64,000 bases of DNA from Perilla frutescens (lineage: Eukaryota; Streptophyta; Magnoliopsida; Lamiales; Lamiaceae): the NCBI GenBank assembly GCA_026008535.1, contig BRKX01000003.1:62831001-62895000 (forward strand), written 5' to 3'. Made by a program: the position numbers and the translations under genes. Of the stretch, positions 1 through 9,363 are shown in pieces. Below the pieces are notes generated by a model. It saw nothing but the letters and a program-made list of their open reading frames with translations, made no database searches and was not told the origin of the DNA. Position 1 is the stretch's first letter. Each line of letters begins with the position of its first letter.

Positions 1-71
1 GTGCGATTCTAGATTAACTATTACAACTGCACAAATAAAAGGCCAAATAAAGAATAGCTTTATTAACAATT

Positions 72-410
72 ATGAAGCTATTAGAGATCTCGCAATCGAC
101 ATTTGTGCTGACTGCAAAAGTTGTGGATGAGGAAGCGCAAGAGAGGTACAAGAAGGGATTGATCGAGTTTGGGAGCTTGTCTATCTTGATGGTTATCCTT
201 GCAACGCTTGCGTTGCTCAACCTCCTCGGCCTCGGTTAGGGAGTGTCGAACGCGCTCGTCTCGAGCTCGTTCGACTGGTTAACGTTCTTACCACAGTTGA
301 TGATCTGCGGAGCCATGGTCGGGATGAATCTGCCGGTGTACGACGCCATATTCTTTAGGAGTGACAAGGGAATATGTCGTTATCTGTTACGTTCAAGTCG
401 TTGGTTATAG
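72..410 (+). pseudogene. Cellulose synthase-like (CslE/CslG type) C-terminal fragment with an in-frame stop
   Basis: The frame opening at the ATG at 72 reads AKVVDEEAQERYKKGLIEFG and then a hydrophobic stretch. A TAG at 237-239 interrupts it, and the same frame continues through a second hydrophobic segment to LPVYDAIFFRSDKG before a TAG at 408-410. This is the pattern of the last exon of plant CslE/CslG glycosyltransferases: a lumenal loop, the final membrane helices, and a short tail after the PVY and R-x-DKG motifs. Intact members are membrane-bound GT2 enzymes of the secretory pathway that make cell-wall or related beta-glycans. No catalytic domain lies in the window, so the piece is either a truncated copy or the 3' end of a gene that starts upstream. 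The internal stop favours a pseudogene. Family assignment is by motif recall. Confidence 0.6.
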
Positions 411-630
411 CGTCCGTTGCAATCTTGATTTCTATTTACTTATAAGTCGCCATTTGCGACCAAAAATACATATATAGCGTAAACACGCTTTTGATTAGTC
501 GCATTCCTTCGTTTGTTTGTTTGTTTGCAATGGCAAGTGGCAACTAATAACACTAATAAAAATCAACTTAGATTTCAAACACCATGATCGAATACAGAAG
601 CCTTATTATTCAAACAATTTAGGTAACATG

Positions 631-659
<29 letters not shown>
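631..659. repeat. (CT)n microsatellite
   Basis: An uninterrupted run of CT dinucleotides, about 14 units. Confidence 0.95.
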
Positions 660-662
<3 letters not shown>

Positions 663-926
663 TGATGTGCTTTTAAATTTTCTCTTCAAAATCTCCATTT
701 GAGCAATTAATCTTATGAACATCTAAAAAATATGAGGTTATAGTTGTTTGATGGTCCGAAGTCGCTTTCTTTCTGCTAAATGATAATTGGGCCAAATCAC
801 CAAGTTTTTTTTTTCAAATCAATAATTCAAGATTAGATCATTTAAATAAGATCAAATAAAAAATCATGTGATTATTGGTATTAATATATATTTAACTTCA
901 CACAACTATTTTTCTCACAGAATTGC

Positions 927-927
<1 letters not shown>

Positions 928-992
<65 letters not shown>
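928..992. repeat. (TAA)n microsatellite
   Basis: About 21 perfect TAA units. It creates a spurious poly-leucine frame on the minus strand. Confidence 0.95.
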
Positions 993-993
<1 letters not shown>

Positions 994-1264
994 TAGGACT
1001 TGTCAAAAAAAAAATATAAAAGAAAAAAAGTATAATGCATATTATATAAAAAAAATCAACAATTTTAATATAAAATGAAACCTCTGATTTTGAGAAGAAA
1101 TGTGCGAGTGTGTTCGCCTTTATTCCAAATTCAACATCTTCATTATCATCCGATTTATCCCTATTAAAGTTGGTGTAAATCACCAATTCATTCATCTTTA
1201 TGACTCTACCTTCTCAACATTTGCACACAAGATGGAAAACTTTAAAGCACAAAAGAGAATTGCG

Positions 1265-1395
1265 CTATGCTACCCCAGAGGAAATACCTCAAGTGACACA
1301 ATAGACCTCAATAGATCTATTGTGTCACTTGAGGTATTACCCCTAGAATATAGGTCTATTGTGTCACTTTGGATATTACCCTTAGGGTAGCATAG
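1265..1395. mobile_element. Short palindromic (foldback) MITE
   Basis: The ends are inverted copies of CTATGCTACCC. Inside, the 16-bp word AAGTGACACAATAGAC occurs once near 1291 in forward orientation and twice more in reverse (starting near 1316 and 1353), so either pairing folds into a long hairpin. The size (131 bp) and terminal inverted repeats fit a miniature inverted-repeat element. No convincing target duplication is visible, so the superfamily is unassigned. Confidence 0.65.
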
Positions 1396-1530
1396 TATTT
1401 CCTTTAATTGGAGATATATTAGGGTTTTTGAAAAAGTCCAGTTCAGGATTAGGCCTGGTAGAAACCAGGCCTAGCCTAGGCCCTTAACTAGCCAGCCAAG
1501 GCCTACCACGTCTGCATAAATATGTATACA

Positions 1531-3104
1531 TAGGGCTGTAAACGAGTCGAATCGAGCCGAATACCTTCAAGCTCGAGTTCGGCTCGTTTAAGTTATACTC
1601 GGTTCGAGCTCGAGTTCGAGTTCGAGTTCGACTCGAGCTTCGAGTTTGAGTTCGAGTTCGGCTTGAATTAGAAAATTCATGATCGAGTTCGATTCGAGCT
1701 CGGCTCGAGTTCGGCTCGATAAGGATATGTTCAAGTTCGATTAAAAAAACTCGATAAAAAGCTCGATTAAAGCTCGATAATAATAAAATTTGTGATCGAG
1801 TCCTTTTCTTTTCTTTTCTAGATTTTCTTTAATTATGTTTAATTTTATTTTATTTTCTTTAAACTAATTACTTAGTTATGTAATTGTAGTCATGCTTATT
1901 ACTCATTTAATTATTTTTCATGTATAGGTGTATTCAAATTTTAATATATATTTACCTTAATTTGAATTAAAATTTGAAAAAAAATTCTAATATAATTTAT
2001 AAATCATAATTTACTCATGTCTCATTTTATTTTTATTTTATTGATCATTCATTTTCACTTTTTATTTAAAATTTGTATTCATTAGTTAATTAGTAATTTA
2101 TCTCACTATCCATGATAACTTATTATTTTTCTTTCAAACTTCAATATACAAATATTTTACAATCATCTTAATTCAAATTCAAATTTCAAAGTGTTTTGTA
2201 TTATGCAATTTATAAATTATAATTCAAACATATCTCATTTTCTTACTATTTTATTGATTATTCAGTTTCATTTTTATATAAATTGTAATTATATTAGTTG
2301 ATTGATGATATAGTTCATTATTCTTATTAGTTTATTATTTTTTACTACACATTCACACATGTTCCAACTAATAAGTAAATATTTATAATAATCTTAATTC
2401 GAACACAAATTTCAAAGTTTTTTATAATATGATTTATAAACCATAATCTATTTTTATTGTTATATCTCAATTTTCTTTTATTTTATTGGTATATAAATTA
2501 AATATTTCAATGAGGCACGCAAAAGTATACATAATATTTGTATATTATATAATAAGTGAGTAAATTGATATAATATATATTGTCGAATCAAATGAACTAA
2601 GTAATTATCAGACACTATTAATTGTTTGTTAATGAATAATTGTGATTTAATTCAATATAATGATGTTTGTTTGATATCATAGGTTTAATCAAATTCATTT
2701 GTGTTTATTTCATTATCAAATCTCAATTCTTAATTATAACTATAAACTATAATTTTAATTACCTCATAATTAGATAGTTTTTTTGTTAGACTTCTTCAAA
2801 ATTCAAATATACTATTTTATATTAATATTTTAACTAAATAAATTGTAAATGGATATCTTAAAGTTGGATAATTAATATTTTATTACATTATTTTTTTATC
2901 ATATAAATCTATTTACATATTCCTATTTTTTATTTAATAAAATAAGCTTAACTTAATGTTTGTAAATCTCATTAATTGATTCCCTTTTTTTTATGATAGT
3001 ACTAATTCTTAGATTTCGTAGAGTTCATATAGTCTATTATTATTAGTTTAATATATTTATCTGATAAATTGATAATATGATATTATATATGTTTATATAA
3101 ATAT

Positions 3105-3140
<36 letters not shown>

Positions 3141-3563
3141 CATATATTTAAGTTTTGGAGAATTGTTATAAAACGTTATTTGATTCAATTAACATAATTG
3201 TTAATAATTTGGTCGAGTGACTATAATAACAAATTGAAATACATTTGGTTAATGTTTGAATCTTGTTGGGGGTGAAAATTTAAATTTTTTAGCTTATTTG
3301 TCAAAGCTCAATTAAGCTCGATTACAAGCTCGATTAAAAGTTCGATTAAAAGCTCGCGAACTACTCGATAAAAGCTCGTTTATAGTCGAACTCGAGCTAC
3401 TCGTGAGAAGCTCGCGAGTAGCGCGAGTTCGGCTCGAGAAAATTATCGAGCTCGAAAAAAAGCTCAAATTCGGCTCGTTTAATAAACGAACGAGTTTCGA
3501 TCGAACTTTTTTTGAGCCGATACCCGAGTAGCTCACGAACAGTTTGGTTCATTTACAGCCCTA
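1531..3563. mobile_element. Non-autonomous hAT-like element
   Basis: The terminal inverted repeats are TAGGGCTGTAAA-C/T-GA at both ends. They are flanked by 8-bp direct repeats TGTATACA (1523-1530) and TGTATATA (3564-3571), matching at 7 of 8 positions. An 8-bp duplication with a TAGGG/CAGGG-type end is the hAT signature. Both subterminal regions (about 1550-1800 and 3300-3540) are dense in TCGAG/CTCGA words, which is the usual form of hAT transposase-binding subterminal repeats. The 1.5-kb centre is AT-rich with no transposase frame, so the element depends on another copy for movement. Confidence 0.75.
3109..3138. repeat. (TA)n microsatellite
   Basis: A perfect TA run inside the hAT-like element. 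Confidence 0.9.
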
Positions 3564-3571
3564 TGTATATA

Positions 3572-5222
3572 TACATGTATGAGTATGAATGGGTAAATAT
3601 ACTAAAATATTCCATGGTCTCAACACAACTATAATTATTGTAAAATGATTATCTATTAATATTTTTATTTACTTCTATCAAATCTACCCTACAACCCAAA
3701 TTTCTTCCATTTCTTGCCTCTTCTCATCACTAAATTACATTGTCGTTGCGACATGGAATGTGGATAATTTACCATGTAAGCCTGATGATACTATTCATAC
3801 TGGCTCATTTGCTAGATTTGATGGGATAAACCATGATGTCTATGACTAGGATGACTTTACAAGATAACGTATCAATATTATGTTTGCTAAAAAATATTTT
3901 AAGATGTATAGATTGGTAATCCATTGTTTGGTTTCATTGACTAATTTACATATAAATTATAAATCTCTAAATTACCCTTAATTGTAATATGCGTATTAGG
4001 GCTCTAATTTATAGTTAAGGATAATTAAGTCCAAAAATAAATTAATATCGGTGTATCAGATTTTGTGATTACACATCCCACCTTGGAGGTGTGATATCTA
4101 ATCAAACCTTATCAAGCAAACACTACCAATTTGGTCGGATGGTAGGTCTTATTCATTGGGCTGTCAAAATTTGGTCGGATGTCATTGTTAGGTTTGGTTA
4201 TTTCGATTAATATACAGAACTAATGAGATATTTTTAATATATTTAGTTATTTAGTCCGTATTAACATCTATATATATATATATATATATAATAACATAAT
4301 GGTGAAACTCTTTTATTCTTGCTCATTTGCAGGGTAATTCTGTATTTCAGTAAATATATAATTTAATTCAATAAATTTAATTATATACTTAATAAATTAT
4401 TTAATCTAATTTTTTGCACAAATAAGCATGTTCAAGCTACCCATAATATTTCACAATTATAGCGACACAAAAATTCGAGGCACAAATCAATTCAAAAGAT
4501 TTTCATGAAGTGCCAACAAATTCTTGAATGAGAGAATTTCATAGGGCCTAGATTATTATGAATTGAATCCCAAATATATACCACTTTTGCCTCTACAAAA
4601 TATAGAGCTTCATAGAATGAGACGGTAATGCGAGCGGTAGCCTCGATAAGTGGTGTCGATGGTTGATGGAACCAAAAAGAAAAAGAATAACACCCACACC
4701 CACAAGATCAACCACAGAGACATCAACGACGATAATGAAGATTAGTGGCGGATCCATAACAAAATAGTTTTGGGGGCATTGATGGAGAAAAGAAAAATAA
4801 CAAGATTGATACCAAAAAAATTGCAAGAGGCCCTCATGTGGATATGGTTGCTTCATTATTGTGGTTTTTGAGAAATTTTGGACTACTTTTTATGAATAAG
4901 GCCCATGATTAAGAACTCACTTTTTATTTTTATTTTTATTTGTAATTTAAAGGATAAATTATTTATTTGACAAATTCTTAATATCCTACTCCAAAATATA
5001 TGTTGAGATTTATTTGACTATAACACATTAATTATGTTAATCTATCATAACATGATTTAGCCTTATAAATTATAGACTCATGTGGTGTCACTCATGAGAT
5101 CTAAATTGTAACCATACACAATTTCTATTGTGTTAATTACATATTAATATATTATTATATTTCATTTTTACCATTATTTGTGTATTCGTGTGATTTTTTT
5201 ATTTTCCTGATTTAATTTATGT
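3572..5222. other. Intergenic sequence between two transposons
   Basis: AT-rich sequence with a (TA)n run at 4269-4291 and a short GGCGGATCC-type stretch near 4747 that resembles the end of a hAT MITE. No gene is recognised. Confidence 0.5.
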
Positions 5223-5227
5223 CAGTA

Positions 5228-6451
5228 TGATGAGGACATCCATAGCAATGAGGAACTCAATGAAGAGCTTCAATTCAAAGGACCCGTTACAAGACTACGA
5301 GCTAAGAAGTTGCAAGATTATTTGCAAGCTACAATTCGCAAGAAGCTCGAAGAAGAAGACGGCGTGCAAGGAAGCTTGAAGATGATGAACTTGTTGTCAA
5401 TAGAAGATGGAGATCAAGACATGGAGAACACAACATGAAGATGTGCATGTGTGCATATGGACGTGTGCATGTGCATGGAATGAAGAAGATTCGGTCGTGT
5501 GTGAAGAAGACCAATTTTCGGTCCTTTTGGATTTTATCTAGTAGTTATTTTATTTTGGACTATAGTATTTATTTTATTTAATTATACTATAGTATAGATC
5601 AGATTTTATTTAATTAATTAGAGTCAATTTTCAGTTATTTAGAGTCAAAGTTTGACTAGGATTTTAGATAAGGTAAGATCTACAAGTTCTACCTTAAATA
5701 GAATTCTAGTTTAGGAAATATCCAAGTCCAATCCTAGATTGATTTGGACTACAATTTTCGGTCCATAGCTTATAGATTTTCGGTCCTCCTATTCTTATAA
5801 ATAGGGGATCCATGTGACATTGTTACTTTAGACTATATTTGATTATTAAGCCTTTGCTTTCAATATCGTCTCTCCCCGTTTAATCTTTTGTGAGTTTAGA
5901 TAATTAAATTCATACTCTTAGATTTAGCACCTCTAAGTTTTACAAAGGGAATTCACCGTCCACGTTCGAGGGATCGTCGGAAACTCGCTATCCGAAGAAC
6001 AACTTAAAGAATTTGGCCTTGTGTACGTTCGAGATTCAAGGCAACTTTCGGGTTGTAATTCACATCAACTCCACCGCCGCCGTTCATCAGCCACGACGCC
6101 ACCATCACCGTCGTCCGTCCCACCATCAACCACAAGATCGTGTTCTTTCCGTTCAATCCGTAAGTCCGTTTAACTCTATCATATCCTATCTACCCAAACC
6201 CATTCTTCACCCATTCCACACACACGAAACCCATCACCCACGCCCTTCATCATTGCCGTCCAAAACAGCCCCTTCTTCGTTGGATTTGTGTTATTTTGTG
6301 TGTCATATGTCTAGGTATTTTATTTGGTCTTAGTCGTCTAGATTGTTCCCGTAATTCTTCCGCATATTTTACTTTGATTATTTCAGTCAAAGAAGGCACA
6401 AAAACTTACGTGTGTCGACGTGTGTTCGTTCCTAGAGTTCGGGTCATATCA
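5228..6451 (+). repeat. 5' LTR
   Basis: 1,224 bp, starting TGATGAGG and ending ATATCA. It is a direct repeat of 12129-13352 with about 13 substitutions and no indels. Its first 211 bp carry a duplicate of the pol C-terminal coding end. Confidence 0.96.
5796..5803 (+). promoter_or_regulatory. LTR TATA box
   Basis: TATAAATA at offset 568 of the LTR, the likely core promoter for the genomic transcript. The matching site in the 3' LTR is 12697-12704. Confidence 0.7.
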
Positions 6452-6457
6452 TAGAAG

Positions 6458-6469
6458 TGCTATCAAAGC
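6458..6469 (+). other. Primer-binding site (initiator-tRNA-Met type, degenerate)
   Basis: TGCTATCAAAGC, six bases after the LTR end, matches the usual plant binding site TGGTATCAGAGC at 10 of 12 positions. Confidence 0.65.
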
Positions 6470-7377
6470 CACGTCGGCTTTGATTCGATTTTTGTGTCGT
6501 ATTTTATTTTACGTTTGATCGAGTTGTAATTTAATTTCCGTTGTTCATTGTTCAAAAAAAAAAGGCATGATCAGTTTATAACAAAAAAAAGAGCCGATCG
6601 AGTACAAAAAAAAAATCCGAAAATCAAAAAAAAAATCGAAAATACATTGTTTCCTTTTGTTTAATTTTTAATTTTGGTACTTTCCTTTTGGTATTAGATC
6701 ATAGTTGGTAATTACCTAGTAAGTCTCTTCTTATTTTGGTAGTTTCCTTCTTGTTTTGTTTTTATTTTTGGAACTTTCCATACAAGTTCTAATTCTTGTT
6801 GGTAACTTCCATAAGAGTCTTATTTTATTTTTGGTTCATTCCTTCTAGAGTCTATGCTAATTAAGGTATTTAGATTGTGTCACATAGATTGATACATATC
6901 CAAAATTCCCTACTTACCTTATCTCTTTCATCTTTCCTTATCTCTTCTATTTCTTTCCTTCTTCTATCTAGATTTATTTTTGGAATTCCTAAACCTATTT
7001 GGAACTTCAATAATTGATCTAATTCTTTCCTTTCCTACCACCACAATACTCGACCACCACCCCTCCACACTTCAAACACAATCGGCCACCCCATACCAAC
7101 ATCTACTACATTCGGCCATTACCATACCCACACATACTCTACCCGTATCTCATCTATACACACCAAAATTCATCCTTGTTCAGAGAATAGCATTCCCGTC
7201 CTTTCTTAGAACAAACCACACGAATTCCTACCTCTATATACACGATTTCCACACAATGTGCACCCATATATTGAGTGATACACGAGTGGTAAAATCAAGA
7301 ATGAAAACAAACGAGAGAACGTGAGATTGTGAGGATCTTCCTTGTTTTCTTTTACGTTTGTTCATTTTGTAGGTACC
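6470..7377 (+). other. Untranslated leader of the retrotransposon
   Basis: Sequence between the primer-binding site and the gag ATG. It includes several A runs near 6550-6640 and pyrimidine-rich stretches. The short open frames here resemble no protein. Confidence 0.7.
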
Positions 7378-8589
7378 ATGAAGAAAGGAACCTGCCCCGA
7401 ATCATCCTCTACACCACCATTCGACCCTCAGTCGACTTCGCCACCTTTGGACTCATCCAAAGACCCTTCCAAAGCACCCATAGAGTCATCCTCGGATCCA
7501 CCCGCACCGTGGAATCCCAAGTACCACTATGAAGCGTTGTCTAAACATGTTCAAAGACAACACCAGGCTCTCTCCGACAAGATAGACGATTTAGTGCATG
7601 CTCTTGAACGCACTAAAACAACACCCGTCTTTCCTCCACCCATTCGAGGAAACCAACGTCTAGAGCGCCAAAATGAGCCAGAAGAGGAGTACTTTGATGA
7701 GAATACTGAAGAGTTTGATCGAGGTCGTCGCCCGAGAAGAGGCCATAGTCGAGATGACTATGAAGAAGATAGAATGCTCCACAACATCAAAACGAGCATT
7801 CCAGAGTTTGAAAGCCTTCACGATCCCGATATCTATCTTGATTGGGAACGTAAGGTAGAGAAGATTTTCGCATGCTATGATTTTTCAGAAGCTAAAAATG
7901 TGCAGCTAGCATGTTTGGAGTTTAAAGGCTATGCAGCCACTTGGTGGGAAATGCAGCAAGAAAGAAGACGAAGAAACCGAAATCCACCCATCGACAATTG
8001 GGAGGAAATGAAAGGATTCTTGCGTGGACGCTTCATTCCAGTCTACTATGAAAGAGAGCTTGAGAAGAAGCTCAACCGGATCAAGCAAGGCACCCGTTCG
8101 ATTGAAGAGTACCACAAAGAGCTCGAAACCGCCCTCAATCGAGTCGGAAAGGAGGAGACCTTAAATGCTACCATCATTCGGTACATTGTAGGTATGAATC
8201 CTGACATTGCCTATGAAGTAGAACTCAAGGAGTTCACCAGCATAGAGAGAATGGTGCAATACGCATCAATTGTGAAAAAGCAGCTACGAGAAGGTCGCCG
8301 TCGATCCAGTCAAGGTTCAGCCCCAACTCAAAATTCTTGGAGTAAAGGTACACCTTCCACATCACCTTCTACTCCTTCTGTTGATTCCACACGACCCCGA
8401 GGTCAATCCGGCCCTCCGGAACGCCGTTTCGATCGTTCTACACCGCAAGCAAGCCGTAGACCCGAGTCTACGCCCAGGCCACCATTCCAACGGCCCAATC
8501 AGTCCACTCCAATGCCAAATTCAGGCCCTAGTCGAGCCCGTGACATCCAGTGTCATAAATGCCAAGGTTGGGGTCATTTTCAGAACTAG
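7378..8589 (+). CDS. gag: Retrotransposon gag (capsid-nucleocapsid), interrupted in the zinc knuckle
   Basis: The 403-aa open frame starts at the ATG at 7378; an upstream TTG at 7342 is in frame but not a likely start. An acidic, basic and proline-rich N-terminus precedes a retrotransposon-gag capsid domain at about residues 150-265 (key words YLDWERKVEKIF, ATWWEMQ, GRFIPVYYERELEKKLNRIKQG). A basic serine/proline-rich linker follows, then a CCHC zinc knuckle starting at residue 392 (CHKCQGWGHFQN). A TAG at 8587-8589 falls one residue before the last cysteine of the knuckle, and the same frame continues beyond it. The capsid would package element RNA in the cytoplasm. The stop would leave the nucleocapsid knuckle incomplete unless read through, and I take it as damage rather than programmed recoding. 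Confidence 0.85.
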   Translation: MKKGTCPESSSTPPFDPQSTSPPLDSSKDPSKAPIESSSDPPAPWNPKYHYEALSKHVQRQHQALSDKIDDLVHALERTKTTPVFPPPIRGNQRLERQNEPEEEYFDENTEEFDRGRRPRRGHSRDDYEEDRMLHNIKTSIPEFESLHDPDIYLDWERKVEKIFACYDFSEAKNVQLACLEFKGYAATWWEMQQERRRRNRNPPIDNWEEMKGFLRGRFIPVYYERELEKKLNRIKQGTRSIEEYHKELETALNRVGKEETLNATIIRYIVGMNPDIAYEVELKEFTSIERMVQYASIVKKQLREGRRRSSQGSAPTQNSWSKGTPSTSPSTPSVDSTRPRGQSGPPERRFDRSTPQASRRPESTPRPPFQRPNQSTPMPNSGPSRARDIQCHKCQGWGHFQN

Positions 8590-9363
8590 TGTCCAAACCG
8601 GCGTGTTCTGTTCCTCAATGAACAGAATGGACTTGAATCAACCAGTGAAGATGAAGAGGAGCCTCAGGCTGCCGCCCCTGAAGCCGTTGAAGTCCCTGAA
8701 GTCGACCCAGATGATGAGGAAGTCGAGCTACCTCATGTCAGCTTAGTTTCTATTCGCAGTCTGAACATCAGTCGTGAAGAAGAAGAGCAATCGCAACGAG
8801 AGAACATCTTCTACACTCGAGTTGCCATCAAAGATCAGACATGCGCCATGATTATAGACAGTGGGAGTGTAATCAACGCAATCAACCAGTATGCCGTTGA
8901 TAAACTCGCCCTTACCACAACAAAGCATCCAAAACCGTACAAGTTGTAGTGGCTCACAGATCACGGATCCATTCGAGTGACAGGTCAGGTACACGTTACT
9001 TTTACTAAAGGTCGCTATTCTGACACTGTTCTTTGTGATCTTATTCCTATGGAAGCAGCCCATATACTTTTAGGAAGACCGTGGCAGTTCGATAGAAAAG
9101 CGGTTCACGATGGTTTAGCCAACACCTACTCGATCACGAGAGATGGTCGAATCACTGTGCTCAAGCCACTCACTCCTAAAGCTGTTGCAGAGGATCAAGA
9201 AAGGATGCAAGAGAGATTCAAGTAAGAACGGGCAAAACAAGCCGCCACCTCGCAGCCGAACCCCACCCCAAGTTCGACCAATGCAGCCCCTAAGACACCT
9301 CCTAATGATGTCTTAGCTCGTGGAAAAGTACCCGGATCAAACCCAAGCAAAGAGAAGAATTGA
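8590..9363 (+). pseudogene. Retrotransposon protease region, broken by stops
   Basis: This continues the gag frame. An acidic linker is followed by an aspartic protease core with the active-site triplet D-S-G at 8857-8865 (context MIIDSGSVINAI) and the second conserved patch AHILLGRPWQFDRKAV. In-frame stops occur at 8947-8949 (TAG, inside the protease), 9223-9225 (TAA) and 9361-9363 (TGA, in the linker before reverse transcriptase). The stop at 8947 separates the catalytic aspartate from the rest of the fold, so the protease cannot be made from this copy as it stands. The protease would mature the gag-pol polyprotein. Confidence 0.85.

Larger units (their letters stand above)
411..1264. other. 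AT-rich intergenic sequence
   Basis: Apart from the two microsatellites listed separately I see no gene or transposon end here. The open frames in this stretch are low-complexity or cross the TAA microsatellite. Confidence 0.6.

Noticed and set aside
926..1195. Minus-strand frame with about 20 leucines in a row
   Set aside because: It is the (TAA)n microsatellite read in one frame; no coding features.
5329..5514. 61-codon minus-strand frame in the LTR
   Set aside because: It is the antisense shadow of the duplicated pol C-terminal coding end.
6013..6333. 106-codon frame in the LTR (and its copy at 12914-13234)
   Set aside because: It lies downstream of the LTR TATA box in repeat-rich CAC/CCA sequence and matches no retroelement protein; both copies simply share the LTR sequence.
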